From Falsiphaeobacter marinintestinus (lineage in GTDB: Bacteria; Pseudomonadota; Alphaproteobacteria; Rhodobacterales; Rhodobacteraceae): 64,000 bases of DNA. A program made the translations under genes and the position numbers. This document shows, piece by piece, positions 1-8,693 of the stretch (its first letter is position 1; each line of letters starts with the position of its first letter). The stretch covers positions 1-64,000 of the forward strand of contig NZ_VOGO01000004.1 in the NCBI RefSeq assembly GCF_007923355.1, given 5' to 3'. The notes beneath the pieces are model-generated. The model ran no database searches, was not told where the DNA came from, and saw only the letters and a list, made by a program, of their open reading frames with translations.

Positions 1-130
1 GGTAATAGGTTTGTTCCGTCACTCCGATCTGTCTGATCGCATCAATCCGGGGCATCCCTTGCCCCATCAGAACTTCAACCTGCCGCAACTTCACGACAAT
101 CTCTTCGGGCTTGGGTCTTTTAATGGCCAT
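1..130 (-). CDS. IS3-family transposase OrfA, N-terminal part
   Basis: The minus strand from the ATG at 130 encodes 43 residues starting MAIKRPKPEEIV and including RQVEVLMGQGMPRIDAIRQI. This is the helix-turn-helix N-terminus of IS3-family OrfA, the DNA-binding half of the frameshift-made OrfAB transposase. It closely matches the partial OrfA starting at 2541. The reading frame is open to the window edge, so whether the copy is intact is unknown. Confidence 0.8.
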   Translation of the reverse strand, partial: MAIKRPKPEEIVVKLRQVEVLMGQGMPRIDAIRQIGVTEQTYY

Positions 131-173
131 CTCTGATCCTCAGCTTTCCTAATCATAGGGGCGGACCACTTCA
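1..173 (-). mobile_element. IS3-family element, left end, cut by the window edge
   Basis: This is the first ~170 bp of an IS3-family insertion sequence pointing out of the window. Its outer end lies near 163-173, where the minus strand reads TGAAGTGGTCC. The same end sequence occurs in opposite orientation at 2499-2509. The orfA gene starts about 43 bp inside the end in both copies. The rest of the element lies to the left and cannot be judged. Confidence 0.8.
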
Positions 174-270
174 AAGGGGGAGGCTCATTCGCACCAACGC
201 CAATGGTCCATATCACTGCTGAAACCTTCCAAATCTTCGCCGCGAATCCAATCTTCCGAATCGCCATAAC

Positions 271-1575
271 TCATCCAATCTTCACAATCTCTGCACCGGA
301 TCGTACCAAACTAGCCCCGGCTAAATACCCCGCCCAATCGCCCATCATCTTGCGGCGCTTTTCGATCATGTCACCGCGCCGATAAGACGCCTCCACTGCG
401 TTGCCGATCCGGTGCGCAAGTGCGACTTCGGCCATATCGTCCGGATAGGCGGTGCGTTCTGCCACCCAATCGCGGAACGTGCTGCGCAGCCCATGCGGCA
501 CGGCAGGGCGTTTGTTCTCGCGGTCAACAAAGCCTGTGCCACCTGCCTCGAAATCCGCCTTGTGCATCCGCTTCATTGCCGCTGAAAGCGTCATGTCGGA
601 CAGTTGCCCACCGCGCGCCGCCGGAAACACAAGCGGGTTTCCTTCCAGCCCGGGCAGGGATTTCAACAGCGTCACAGCCTCTGCCGCAAGCGGGAAGCGG
701 TGTTCCTTCTTCATCTTCATCTTCATCCGTGACGCCGGGATGATCCACATTGCCTTGTCAAAGTCGATTTCTTCCCACAGTGCGCCGCGTACCTCTTGTG
801 ACCGTAGCGCGGTCAGTGCAACAAACTCCAACGCCCGCGCGCCAAAGCCTTCGCGTTTCCGAAGGGCCGCAAACCAGCGGGGGGCATCTTCGATCTGCAC
901 AGCCGGGTGATGTTCTTCGTTTGCCACCTTCGAAGGCGCTGGCAAAAGCTCTTTCAGATTGCCCGCTCAGCGTGCTGGATTATCGCCCGTGCGATGCCCC
1001 GCCACTGTCGCCCATGATAGCATCGCTTCAATCCGACCCCGAACGCGTGACGCGGTTTCTGTCTTGTCGCTCCATATCGATTGCAACACGCGCAACACGT
1101 CCTGCACCGTGATATCCTGCACCAGCATCTTGCCCAACACAGGCTTGGCGTAGGTCGCCAAAGTGTTCTGCCATTGCTGCCGATGTTTGGCGTTTTTGAA
1201 GGCGTCCAGTTTAGCGGCAAGGTATCTATCCGTTGCATCCGCGAAGGTCAGGCCACGGCTTTGCGCTGCTGCAAGCGCGGCCTTGGCGGCTTTGCGTTCC
1301 TCTATCGGGTCAACGCCATCGCTGATTTTTTCGCAAAACTCACGGGCCTTTACGCGTGCCTTTGCCAGCGTCACCGCAGGAAATCCTCCGAGCCCGATAT
1401 CACGACGCACCGCACCAACCTTCACGCGCAGTACCCAAGAGCGGCCCTTTTTAGGGGTTAGTTGCAAATGAAGGCCGGGAACGCCACCGACAGAACGCAG
1501 GACATTTCGATTCCCGCCGGGATGAATAAGGCGCTTTACATCCAGCGCGGTTAACTCGGTCGTGACTTTCGGCAT
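271..1575 (-). pseudogene. P4-type tyrosine integrase with an internal stop codon
   Basis: Two consecutive open frames, 967-1575 (202 residues) and 271-945, lie in the same reading frame. Together they make a roughly 434-codon integrase of the P4/phage type. The N-terminal part has the DUF4102-like start (LTALDVKRLI, GLGGFPAVTLAKAR). The C-terminal part has the catalytic core: LRSQEVRGALW around the first Arg, HGLRSTFRDW for the HxxR, and a late Tyr in VEASYRRGD. They are separated by a TGA at 967-969. The sequence reads NPAR-stop-AGNLKELLPAPSK, where this family normally has NPARW, so one TGG-to-TGA change explains the break. No tRNA gene is visible next to it. It probably once moved an island and is now inactive unless the stop is read through or is a sequencing error. 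Confidence 0.85.
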
Positions 1576-1856
1576 TGTATATCCAACATCCTACCCAACA
1601 TAAATACTGCAATTAGATGCATGGAATTGTGCAAGATAGCATAGCGCGGTGGGCAGGAAGTTCGGAAAAATCCATTTATTATTTGGGTTTAAGCTTCGGT
1701 TTGCGTTTGGTTGCATACTCTTCATGAAGGCCCCTCGGTTCGCCACTTAAATCTCAAACAAAATCATAGACTTAACCTAAGAAAAAAAGCATTTCAATTT
1801 TTCTCTGATTTAGGGTCGGTTTACAGCCGGTTTACAGTTTCGTTCCTCTTTCGGCC
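1576..1856. other. Gap between the two integrase pseudogenes
   Basis: There is no convincing coding sequence here. The part near 1575 should hold the promoter of the P4-type integrase. It is AT-richer than its surroundings. Two direct copies of CGGTTTACAG sit at 1817-1826 and 1828-1837, just past the end of the second integrase. They might be recombinase arm sites, but the repeat is short and nothing else supports that. Confidence 0.4.
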
Positions 1857-2498
1857 TCAGCCAGCTTGACGCAGAATCGCATCTGCGCTCTCTGGAGTCA
1901 TGGCCGCATAGGTCTGAAGCATGGTCGCCGCATACGGGAGCGACCACCCCATTTGCAAAGTCAGCTCGCGCAACGTCGCTCCAACCTCGAACAGCCGAGT
2001 AACGGCGGTGCCGCGCGCATCGTACAAACGAAGCTCTTTTCGAATGCCGCAGGTGTCGCGTCTGCGCTGCACGGCTTGGCCTAATGAGCGCGAGGCGGCG
2101 AAGGGGCGGCCCTTCTCTCCGACCAGGATCATCATCTGGTCGCGCGGGGTTTCCGCCAGCACACGCGCCATTGCCTTCGTGACCGGGATCGACACGACAC
2201 GCTGGCGCTTGTTGGTCTTGATCCGGATGCGATGGCCTGTTGGCGTGGATTCGAAATGGTTGCGCGACAGGCGGATCATGTCGCCGGGTCTCATCCCGGT
2301 TTCGGTCGCCACGATCAAGATACGGGCCAGCCATGCCGGAGCGGGCGGAACGCCACGCTCTGCATCCCCATTGCAGAACAGCGCGATCTCATCGGTTGTC
2401 TAGATGATCTCAGCGCGGCTCGAGGAATAGAGGTTCGACATGCCAGCCAAGTAATTGTTGTCGAGGTAGCCCCGATCCACCGGCTGGTCTTCCGCCAC
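1857..2498 (-). pseudogene. Second tyrosine recombinase, nonsense mutation and 5' end removed by IS3
   Basis: The minus strand encodes a phage-type integrase core: ATETGMRPGD around the first catalytic Arg, then RLYDARGTAVTRLFEVGA and a C-terminal MLQTYAAM with the likely nucleophilic Tyr. The frame continues upstream as TTDEIALFCNGD and PAWLARILI. It then meets a TAG at 2400-2402, followed upstream by LYSSSRAEII in the same frame. Related integrases have a Trp at this point (AEIIWT), so TGG has become TAG. The upstream part ends abruptly at the IS3 end at 2499, so the N-terminal half was lost through the IS insertion. It is a dead gene on two counts. Confidence 0.8.
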
Positions 2499-2945
2499 TG
2501 AAGTGGTCCTCCGCTATGTTTAGGAAGACGGAGGAGATACATGGCCAACAAGCGACCGAAACCGGAAGAGATTGTCACGAAGTTACGGCAGGTTGAGATC
2601 CTGACGGGGCAAGGCATGCCGCGTCTGGATGCGATCCGGCAGATTGGCGTGACTGAACAAACGTTCTACCGCTGGAAGATCGAAGCGTCGCAGCGCCATT
2701 GGTCCGAGCGCGATGCTGAGGGTACGGTGGAATGGGCACGGACCAATTGAAGGAGCTGAAGCGTCTTCAGAAAGAGAACGAGCGGCTTCGCAAAGCTGTT
2801 TCAGATCTGACGCTGGACCAGCTGATCGTGGCCGAAGCCGCAAAGGGAAACTTTTTAGCCCCGCTCGTCGTCCATTGCCCGGCGGGTGAATGACAAGCGC
2901 GTGGAAAGGTTATGGCGGCGAGAGGGGCTGAAAGTGCCAATGAAA
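2499..2945 (+). mobile_element. IS3-family remnant, internally deleted
   Basis: The left end TGAAGTGGTCC (2499-2509) is followed by orfA at 2541. OrfA reads MANKRPKPEEIVTKLRQVEI and runs to about WKIEASQRHW. It then goes out of frame and resumes at 2732 (MGTDQLKELKRLQKENERL) to a stop at 2891-2893. OrfB is reduced to 2886-2945, reading VNDKRVERLWRREGLKVP, with about 60 preceding residues missing. No right end was found. The element cannot make a transposase. It has the same end sequence as the element at the left window edge, in opposite orientation. Confidence 0.75.
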
Positions 2946-3007
2946 CTGCATTCTCCTCGGACGGCCTGACCCTGAACCAAGGTCGCCGGGTCGGTGTTTT
3001 GAGGACG

Positions 3008-6000
3008 CTAGAGCAGCAACAATTCGTCCGACGTCATGATTGTTCCATCGGCAAATTCGAAGGTCTCAACAAAGCGCCCAAGCTGAGCGACGCTGATAAC
3101 GCCCGCCTCAGTCCCGGAGTCCCAGGTGATCTCCAGAAACCTGCCATTTGCCGACGTTGTTTGGCGGGTTTCGACCGTGATGTCATCGACCAGAAGATCG
3201 GTCAGGATGACGGTATCGGTTCCGCCGCCAAAGGCCTCGGCACGGATGTCGATGACGACACGTCCGGCGTCTGATCCGATCCTGTATGTATCATTGCCGG
3301 CTTCCCCGCGTGCAAATTGTATTTCATCGCCGCCCGCCCCGGGGTCGATGACGTCATCTCCGTCGCCGCCGTTCAGGATGTCACTGCCGGCGCCACCTTC
3401 CAGCGTGTCGTCACCCTGACCGCCGAGTAAGTTGTCCGCTCCGCCGCCGCCAATCAAGGTGTCATTCCCCAGCGCCCCGTTCAGGGTGTCAGCGGCGCTG
3501 AGCCCCATCATCAGATCATCGCCCGGTGTTGCGATGAACGTGACAGCGGTGCCGCCGATCAGGGTTTCAATGCCGGTAAAGCTGCCGGAATACTGACGAA
3601 TTTCCGTTTCCAGAACGATCTGAAACTGAGGATCATCCGGAATTGCGCGACCAGCGTCGTCAAGTGAATTAGCATAAGCCGGATCGGTTTCCAGAACATC
3701 CTGCGGCGTGTAGCCGACGGTCGTGTTTTCAACGAAACGGATCTCGGTGCCGCCATCTGCCCAGACCGGAACCTGTACTGCAAATTCTGAACGGTACTGA
3801 TTCAGGGCCAAATCGTACAAAACGATGCCGGTTTCATCGAAGGCCAGCGTGTCCTCCCCCTCGCCACCGATAATCGTCGCATTGCCGAACCCAAGGCTGA
3901 AATAATCATCGCCGTCGCCACCATCTGCGGTATCGTCGCCGAGAATGGCAATTGTATCATTGCCGCCCCTTCCCTCGATCAGGTCGGCACCAAGGGCACC
4001 GGACAACGAATTGTCCTGATGGTCGCCGCGCAATATGTCGTCCAGCGAGGTGCCAACAAGATTTTCGATGCTGTCGAGATACGTAATCTTGTCTTCCGGA
4101 CCGCTTTGGTACGCGACACCCAATGCAAGATCTGCGTGCACATTGTCATAGTCGTGCGATGCAAAGGCAAATTCGGCTTGCGCGCGGTCCGCACCAGGGG
4201 CGCCAAAGGCAAAACTGGCCGTGTCGTTCCCATGCCCGCCATACAGGCTATCACCCGAGCCGCCACCGGGATGCAGAAAATCATCGCCGTCACCGCCATA
4301 GATGCGGTCGTAACCTGCGCCGCCGTAAAGCAGATCATTGCCCGACGACCAGTCAATAACATCGATGTCATAGGCGTTGGCGCTGAGGTCCTGAGCAATA
4401 TCGCCCCGGATCCTGAGCGCGATTTCCAAGTTATCCTCGGTCTGAGGTTGATTGACCGCGCTATAGGGCTGCATGACCTCGTCATCGCTGCGCGCAACGC
4501 TCCAGACGCGGACTCCGGTGATGTCGCCCGCAAAGGGCTGGGTGTTGCGTTCTTCGGAAAAGTTGCCAACGCTCACCGGCCCGGAGATCGTGCGCGGAAC
4601 CGCCCCCGCGACCGAGATTTCGCCCACTTTCACCTGATCGACAAACAGCGACAGCGTCTGTGTCACGGCATCATACCGTCCGACGATATGGTGGTTTTCG
4701 CCATCCGCGACAAACCCGGCTTCGACAAACCGCGCACCAACGCTGGCGCTGTCAAAGCGGACGTGCGCCTGTCCTTCGTGTACGGCCAGTGAAAAGGTCT
4801 GGGTTCCGTCAACCGGTTTGGACACGATCCGCTGATAGTCACTGTCATCCTTGTTGGTCGATACCACCGCTTCCAGCGTCCAACTGCCGCTAAAGGTCAG
4901 GCTGTCCTCAACGGGAATTTGGAAGAACGTCTTCAGGTTCGGGTTTTCGTGCAAGCCTGCCCGGCCTTCGAGAATGTCGTTGCCCCCGGCCCCGATCAGG
5001 CGGTCATCTGCGGTGCCGCCGCCAAGGATGTCGCCATGCAGATCCGAGCCGATGATAGTTTCGAAATTAGCGATGGTAAAGTTAACGTCATTCCCCGAAA
5101 GCTCGCTCACGGTGCCGGTCATCAGATTGACGTTAAGCCCACCATAGGGGCTGAATGTCGTGCCGTACCGGGCGTCATTGGTGACAAAGGCCGACAAGAT
5201 GTCGTTGTCGATGATCAGGTTCCCATCAGCGTCGCGTTCTTCGCCGCCATCCAGATGGCCCCGGCCCGAGCGGATGAAGACGATGTCATTGCCGGCCCCG
5301 CCATCAACGTCCACTGAATCGCCAGACTGGGTCAGGTACACGCGGATCTCGTCTTCGCCTGCGCCGCCTTCAACAGTCCCGTCGCCCCACATTTCGATCA
5401 GGTCGTCGCCCAACCCGGCATCAATCGTATAGTGGCTGTCGCCGCTATCATACTCGACCTTGATAAAGTCGTTGCCGTCGCCGCTTTCCACCGTCACGGC
5501 GGCGTCCTGGGACAGGTGGAACAAGTCGGCATTGTCCGAGCCTATGTAATGTTCAAACCCGTCAAGGCTCAGTTTTGATGAACTGGTTGCCGAGGATGTT
5601 TCGGACTCGGATGCCAGATAATACCACAGGCCCGCATCGCCGCCTTCGTCAGCATTTGTGTCGACCACTTCCCAGCGCATATCGTCATTCTTGGTCAGAT
5701 CCAGAGTGTCCACTCCGCCGCCACCGATGTAATTCACACCGGCACTGGCAAACCCATAAGCGGCTGACCGGTCGACATCCGCGATGATCAGGTCATTGCC
5801 CGCTCCTCCGTCAATACTGCCCGAGGCCAATTCGGCGTGAATGACGTCGTTGCCAGCGCCGCCAAGCAAATCTGACACGATCGAATTTTCGCCCAGACCG
5901 CCATAGAGGATGTCGGCAAAGTCAGAGCCGTGGAAGTTTTCGATATTCTGGAAGGTGTCGACCGAAACAACAATGCCGCCTTCTCGGTTCAGCCGTTCGA

Positions 6001-8368
6001 CCCGACCGTCGCCTGCATAGATGATAACCGAGCGCGAGTTGTTCTGGCTGAGATAGGCCTGGGTTTGCTGAATGTCGGTAACGCTGTTCTTGGCATCCTC
6101 GATGAACTGCTGATTGAACACGCTTTGATTGTCGCCGCTGTAGCTGAGCGTGTCCTTGCCTTCTTCACCATCATAAAAGTCACTGGCGCTGCGCAGGGCG
6201 CGATCACCGGCAAAAAGATAGTCGCCACCGTCACCGCCATAGACCTGGTCCGATCCGATGCCGCCAATCAGGATATCCGCATCGCCGCGGCCAAAGATCG
6301 TGTCGCTACCGCGCCCGCCAAACACCAGATCCTGACGCCCGGCGGTGGTCAGAATGTTGTTCTTGGCGTCACCAAAAACAAAGATATTTCGCTCGTCGTC
6401 GATCAGCACGTTTTCGATGCTGATCAGCGTGGCTTTGAATGTGCCTGATACAACAAATTCTCGATCCTTGAGGTTGATATACACGTTGGAATTGCTGACC
6501 CCGTTGTCATCGAACAAAGACAGGGTGTCGGATCCGCCACCGCCGTTGACAACGTCCACGCCGCCCCGAATACGGAAATCATCATCGCCGCGCCCACCGA
6601 CCAGCAGGTCGTTGCCAGTTGTCCCCGAGATCAGGTCGTCGCCCGCTCCGCCAACCAGAACAGTCTGGGTGGTTGCGGGCGGAATCGTGTCACGACCAAA
6701 CAGAAAGACCGAGTCGATTTCGCCATCGCCGTTTGCGTCACCTTCCTGCGACCGGTTGACGGTACCGCCCGCATCGACGGCTTCGACCTGATCGAACAGA
6801 TCATCGACAGACAAGGTCAGCACAGTTCCTGTGGACCCGCCCAGAAAGGTGACTTTCTCGATTCCAATCAATGTGTCCCGCCCGTCGAGCGACTGCCCGG
6901 GAATGGGCGAGACATGTTCCATGATCACCGGCGACTCAAGATCGGAGCGGCTGAACCGGTACTGGTCAATTGTACCGCTGAATACGGCGATATCTTCGGC
7001 GTCGGGGTCAGGATCATCCGATCCGATCAACAGATCGTCGCCGCCCGCACCATACAGCACGTTGACGCCGCCGGTGGCCTTGATCGTGTTGTCCTTGTCA
7101 TCACCGATCATCAGAAGGTCATGGATATCCGCAATCGGATTAACGCCGTTGTCCGGCCCGTCGGGGTCAATTTCGGCATAGAGCAGATCATCATCATCGG
7201 CGCCGCGTACACCGTTAGGGATTTCGATGGCCACACCAATGCCTTCTGCCGACAATTCGCCAATCTTGGTGTTCAGGATCGTGCCGTTGATGGTTTCAAC
7301 GGCGGCTTCCATCAGCTTGGCCTGCAGGTTCTCGACCACCCATTCGCCGAGGCCAAACGGATCGGCCCGCTCGTCCGTTGTGTCCGAGCGGTCGTGGTCA
7401 TAGGTACGTAAAGTGGTCAGCGGATCATACCGGGCCAACGCCTCTTCCATAGCGTTGAACACGCCGTCGAACCCGTCCAGCGCATCGGCGTCCGGCAACA
7501 GCGCCCTGACTTTGGCCTCGGCGGCGTCGATCACCTGATCGATGCCAAGGTTGTCCAGAACGAACTCGATCACCGGATCGACGGTCAGTGAAGCGACAAA
7601 GTCGACGGCAGACAACAGCGGTTCGATGGGTTCCAGAACCTTGGACACGGCATCCAGCGGTTTGCGGATGAAGTCGAGCGCATCAAAGACGTCGTCCATT
7701 GCCGCCTCTAACGACAGAAACGCCGAAAAGTCAGCCGAGGGCAGATCGCCGGAAAAGTCAGTCAGAAGCTCTTTGACGCTGTCGAGATCCGAACTGTCAT
7801 TGTCAAAATACAGCGCGTTGATCGCATCCACCAGCGCGAGGGGTTGTTCGACCAGCGTCCCGGCAAGCTGTATCGGCTCTTCCGCCAGCGTCGCCGCTTT
7901 TGCTGCAAAACTGACGATGGTTCCGAACGCGTCCTGCTGATCGCTGATTTCGCTTTCGACAGCGGCAAGCTGCCCGTCAAAGGTCGAGACCGAGTCAACA
8001 ACGCGATCCAGAAGCCCCTTGATCGCACTGTCATCGACGGCGGCAATGGCTTTGTTCAGTTCGGTTTCGAATTTGTTCAGCACATCCTGAACGCTGTTGA
8101 CGATACTTTCACCAACCCGTGCAATGGGGCGCAAAGCGGCGGCTTTTTCCATCAGGCTCAAAACTGTTCGAAGCTTCCCGATGTCGTCGTTGAACCCGGC
8201 AATCTCGTCGCGAAAGCCTTCGATCTTGTCGATGACCCGGTCAACGGTTTCCAACGTGTCCAGCGCGTCGCCAACTTCGTCGCGGATTTCGCCGACATTG
8301 TTCAGGCTGGTTGTCAGTGCCGCGTCGTAGTCGATCAGGTTTTGTGCGGCTTCTTCTGTCGTCAACAT
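3008..8368 (-). CDS. Giant RTX calcium-binding protein with LamG-like domain
   Basis: The product has 1786 residues and is probably exported by a type I system. Residues 1-330 are helix-rich and acidic (VDRVIDKIEGFRDEI-type segments) and resemble no domain I know. From about residue 430 to the end there are many nonapeptide RTX repeats of the GGxGxDxLx type. They are interrupted at about 1155-1305 by a laminin-G/concanavalin-like domain (SGSWTLEAVV, QRIVSKP, ITGVRVWSVARSDDEV). The C-terminus (FEFADGTIMTSDELLLL) is typical of secreted RTX proteins, and there is no N-terminal signal peptide. A GGGAG ribosome site lies about 7 bases before the ATG. No HlyB/HlyD/TolC set is adjacent; the export operon at 45.5-50.4 kb is of the ABC-2 type and is an unlikely partner. 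Adhesin or surface-layer functions are possible; the substrate is unknown. Confidence 0.85.
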   Translation of the reverse strand: MLTTEEAAQNLIDYDAALTTSLNNVGEIRDEVGDALDTLETVDRVIDKIEGFRDEIAGFNDDIGKLRTVLSLMEKAAALRPIARVGESIVNSVQDVLNKFETELNKAIAAVDDSAIKGLLDRVVDSVSTFDGQLAAVESEISDQQDAFGTIVSFAAKAATLAEEPIQLAGTLVEQPLALVDAINALYFDNDSSDLDSVKELLTDFSGDLPSADFSAFLSLEAAMDDVFDALDFIRKPLDAVSKVLEPIEPLLSAVDFVASLTVDPVIEFVLDNLGIDQVIDAAEAKVRALLPDADALDGFDGVFNAMEEALARYDPLTTLRTYDHDRSDTTDERADPFGLGEWVVENLQAKLMEAAVETINGTILNTKIGELSAEGIGVAIEIPNGVRGADDDDLLYAEIDPDGPDNGVNPIADIHDLLMIGDDKDNTIKATGGVNVLYGAGGDDLLIGSDDPDPDAEDIAVFSGTIDQYRFSRSDLESPVIMEHVSPIPGQSLDGRDTLIGIEKVTFLGGSTGTVLTLSVDDLFDQVEAVDAGGTVNRSQEGDANGDGEIDSVFLFGRDTIPPATTQTVLVGGAGDDLISGTTGNDLLVGGRGDDDFRIRGGVDVVNGGGGSDTLSLFDDNGVSNSNVYINLKDREFVVSGTFKATLISIENVLIDDERNIFVFGDAKNNILTTAGRQDLVFGGRGSDTIFGRGDADILIGGIGSDQVYGGDGGDYLFAGDRALRSASDFYDGEEGKDTLSYSGDNQSVFNQQFIEDAKNSVTDIQQTQAYLSQNNSRSVIIYAGDGRVERLNREGGIVVSVDTFQNIENFHGSDFADILYGGLGENSIVSDLLGGAGNDVIHAELASGSIDGGAGNDLIIADVDRSAAYGFASAGVNYIGGGGVDTLDLTKNDDMRWEVVDTNADEGGDAGLWYYLASESETSSATSSSKLSLDGFEHYIGSDNADLFHLSQDAAVTVESGDGNDFIKVEYDSGDSHYTIDAGLGDDLIEMWGDGTVEGGAGEDEIRVYLTQSGDSVDVDGGAGNDIVFIRSGRGHLDGGEERDADGNLIIDNDILSAFVTNDARYGTTFSPYGGLNVNLMTGTVSELSGNDVNFTIANFETIIGSDLHGDILGGGTADDRLIGAGGNDILEGRAGLHENPNLKTFFQIPVEDSLTFSGSWTLEAVVSTNKDDSDYQRIVSKPVDGTQTFSLAVHEGQAHVRFDSASVGARFVEAGFVADGENHHIVGRYDAVTQTLSLFVDQVKVGEISVAGAVPRTISGPVSVGNFSEERNTQPFAGDITGVRVWSVARSDDEVMQPYSAVNQPQTEDNLEIALRIRGDIAQDLSANAYDIDVIDWSSGNDLLYGGAGYDRIYGGDGDDFLHPGGGSGDSLYGGHGNDTASFAFGAPGADRAQAEFAFASHDYDNVHADLALGVAYQSGPEDKITYLDSIENLVGTSLDDILRGDHQDNSLSGALGADLIEGRGGNDTIAILGDDTADGGDGDDYFSLGFGNATIIGGEGEDTLAFDETGIVLYDLALNQYRSEFAVQVPVWADGGTEIRFVENTTVGYTPQDVLETDPAYANSLDDAGRAIPDDPQFQIVLETEIRQYSGSFTGIETLIGGTAVTFIATPGDDLMMGLSAADTLNGALGNDTLIGGGGADNLLGGQGDDTLEGGAGSDILNGGDGDDVIDPGAGGDEIQFARGEAGNDTYRIGSDAGRVVIDIRAEAFGGGTDTVILTDLLVDDITVETRQTTSANGRFLEITWDSGTEAGVISVAQLGRFVETFEFADGTIMTSDELLLL

Positions 8369-8693
8369 GGAAACGCTCCCGCATTATGCTTTGACGGGCA
8401 GGATCAGAGGGTGCCCGCACAAACTGCTTATAAAAATATCTGCAAGTCACCGTCCCTGGGCCTTGCCATCCATCGCTCTCCGAACACGCTCAAATACACG
8501 GCACCCGGATGGTTAACGCTACGTCAGGAATCCGATTCGCACAAAGGGACATCTGACATGCGAAGTTCGAAAGCTGCTGTTCGATGGGACAGGTCGGCAT
8601 GACGGAACAGAGCCACCCGAGGTGCTGAGAGCCGTTCGTGGTCGCAGATTTTCCAGCAAGTCACAGTGGAAGCGGGAGTGGATAGCCACCTGT
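8369..8693. other. Upstream region of the giant RTX gene
   Basis: This 325-bp stretch lies between the 3' end of the cyclase gene and the RTX start, and should contain the RTX promoter. No clear -35/-10 pair or operator could be chosen. Near 8676-8695 the minus strand can form a hairpin (GGATAG...CTATCC) just after the cyclase stop. It has no T-run, so it is only a possible terminator. Confidence 0.35.

Noticed and set aside
1817-1837. Paired CGGTTTACAG repeats as an attachment site
   Set aside because: Ten bases repeated once, without a tRNA gene or a matching copy elsewhere in the window, is too little to call att.
3300-6700. Short repeated units at fairly regular distance, which could look like a CRISPR array or tandem DNA repeats
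   Set aside because: The repeats are degenerate, follow codon phase and encode GGxGxDxLx nonapeptides of the RTX protein. Spacing and sequence are not constant.
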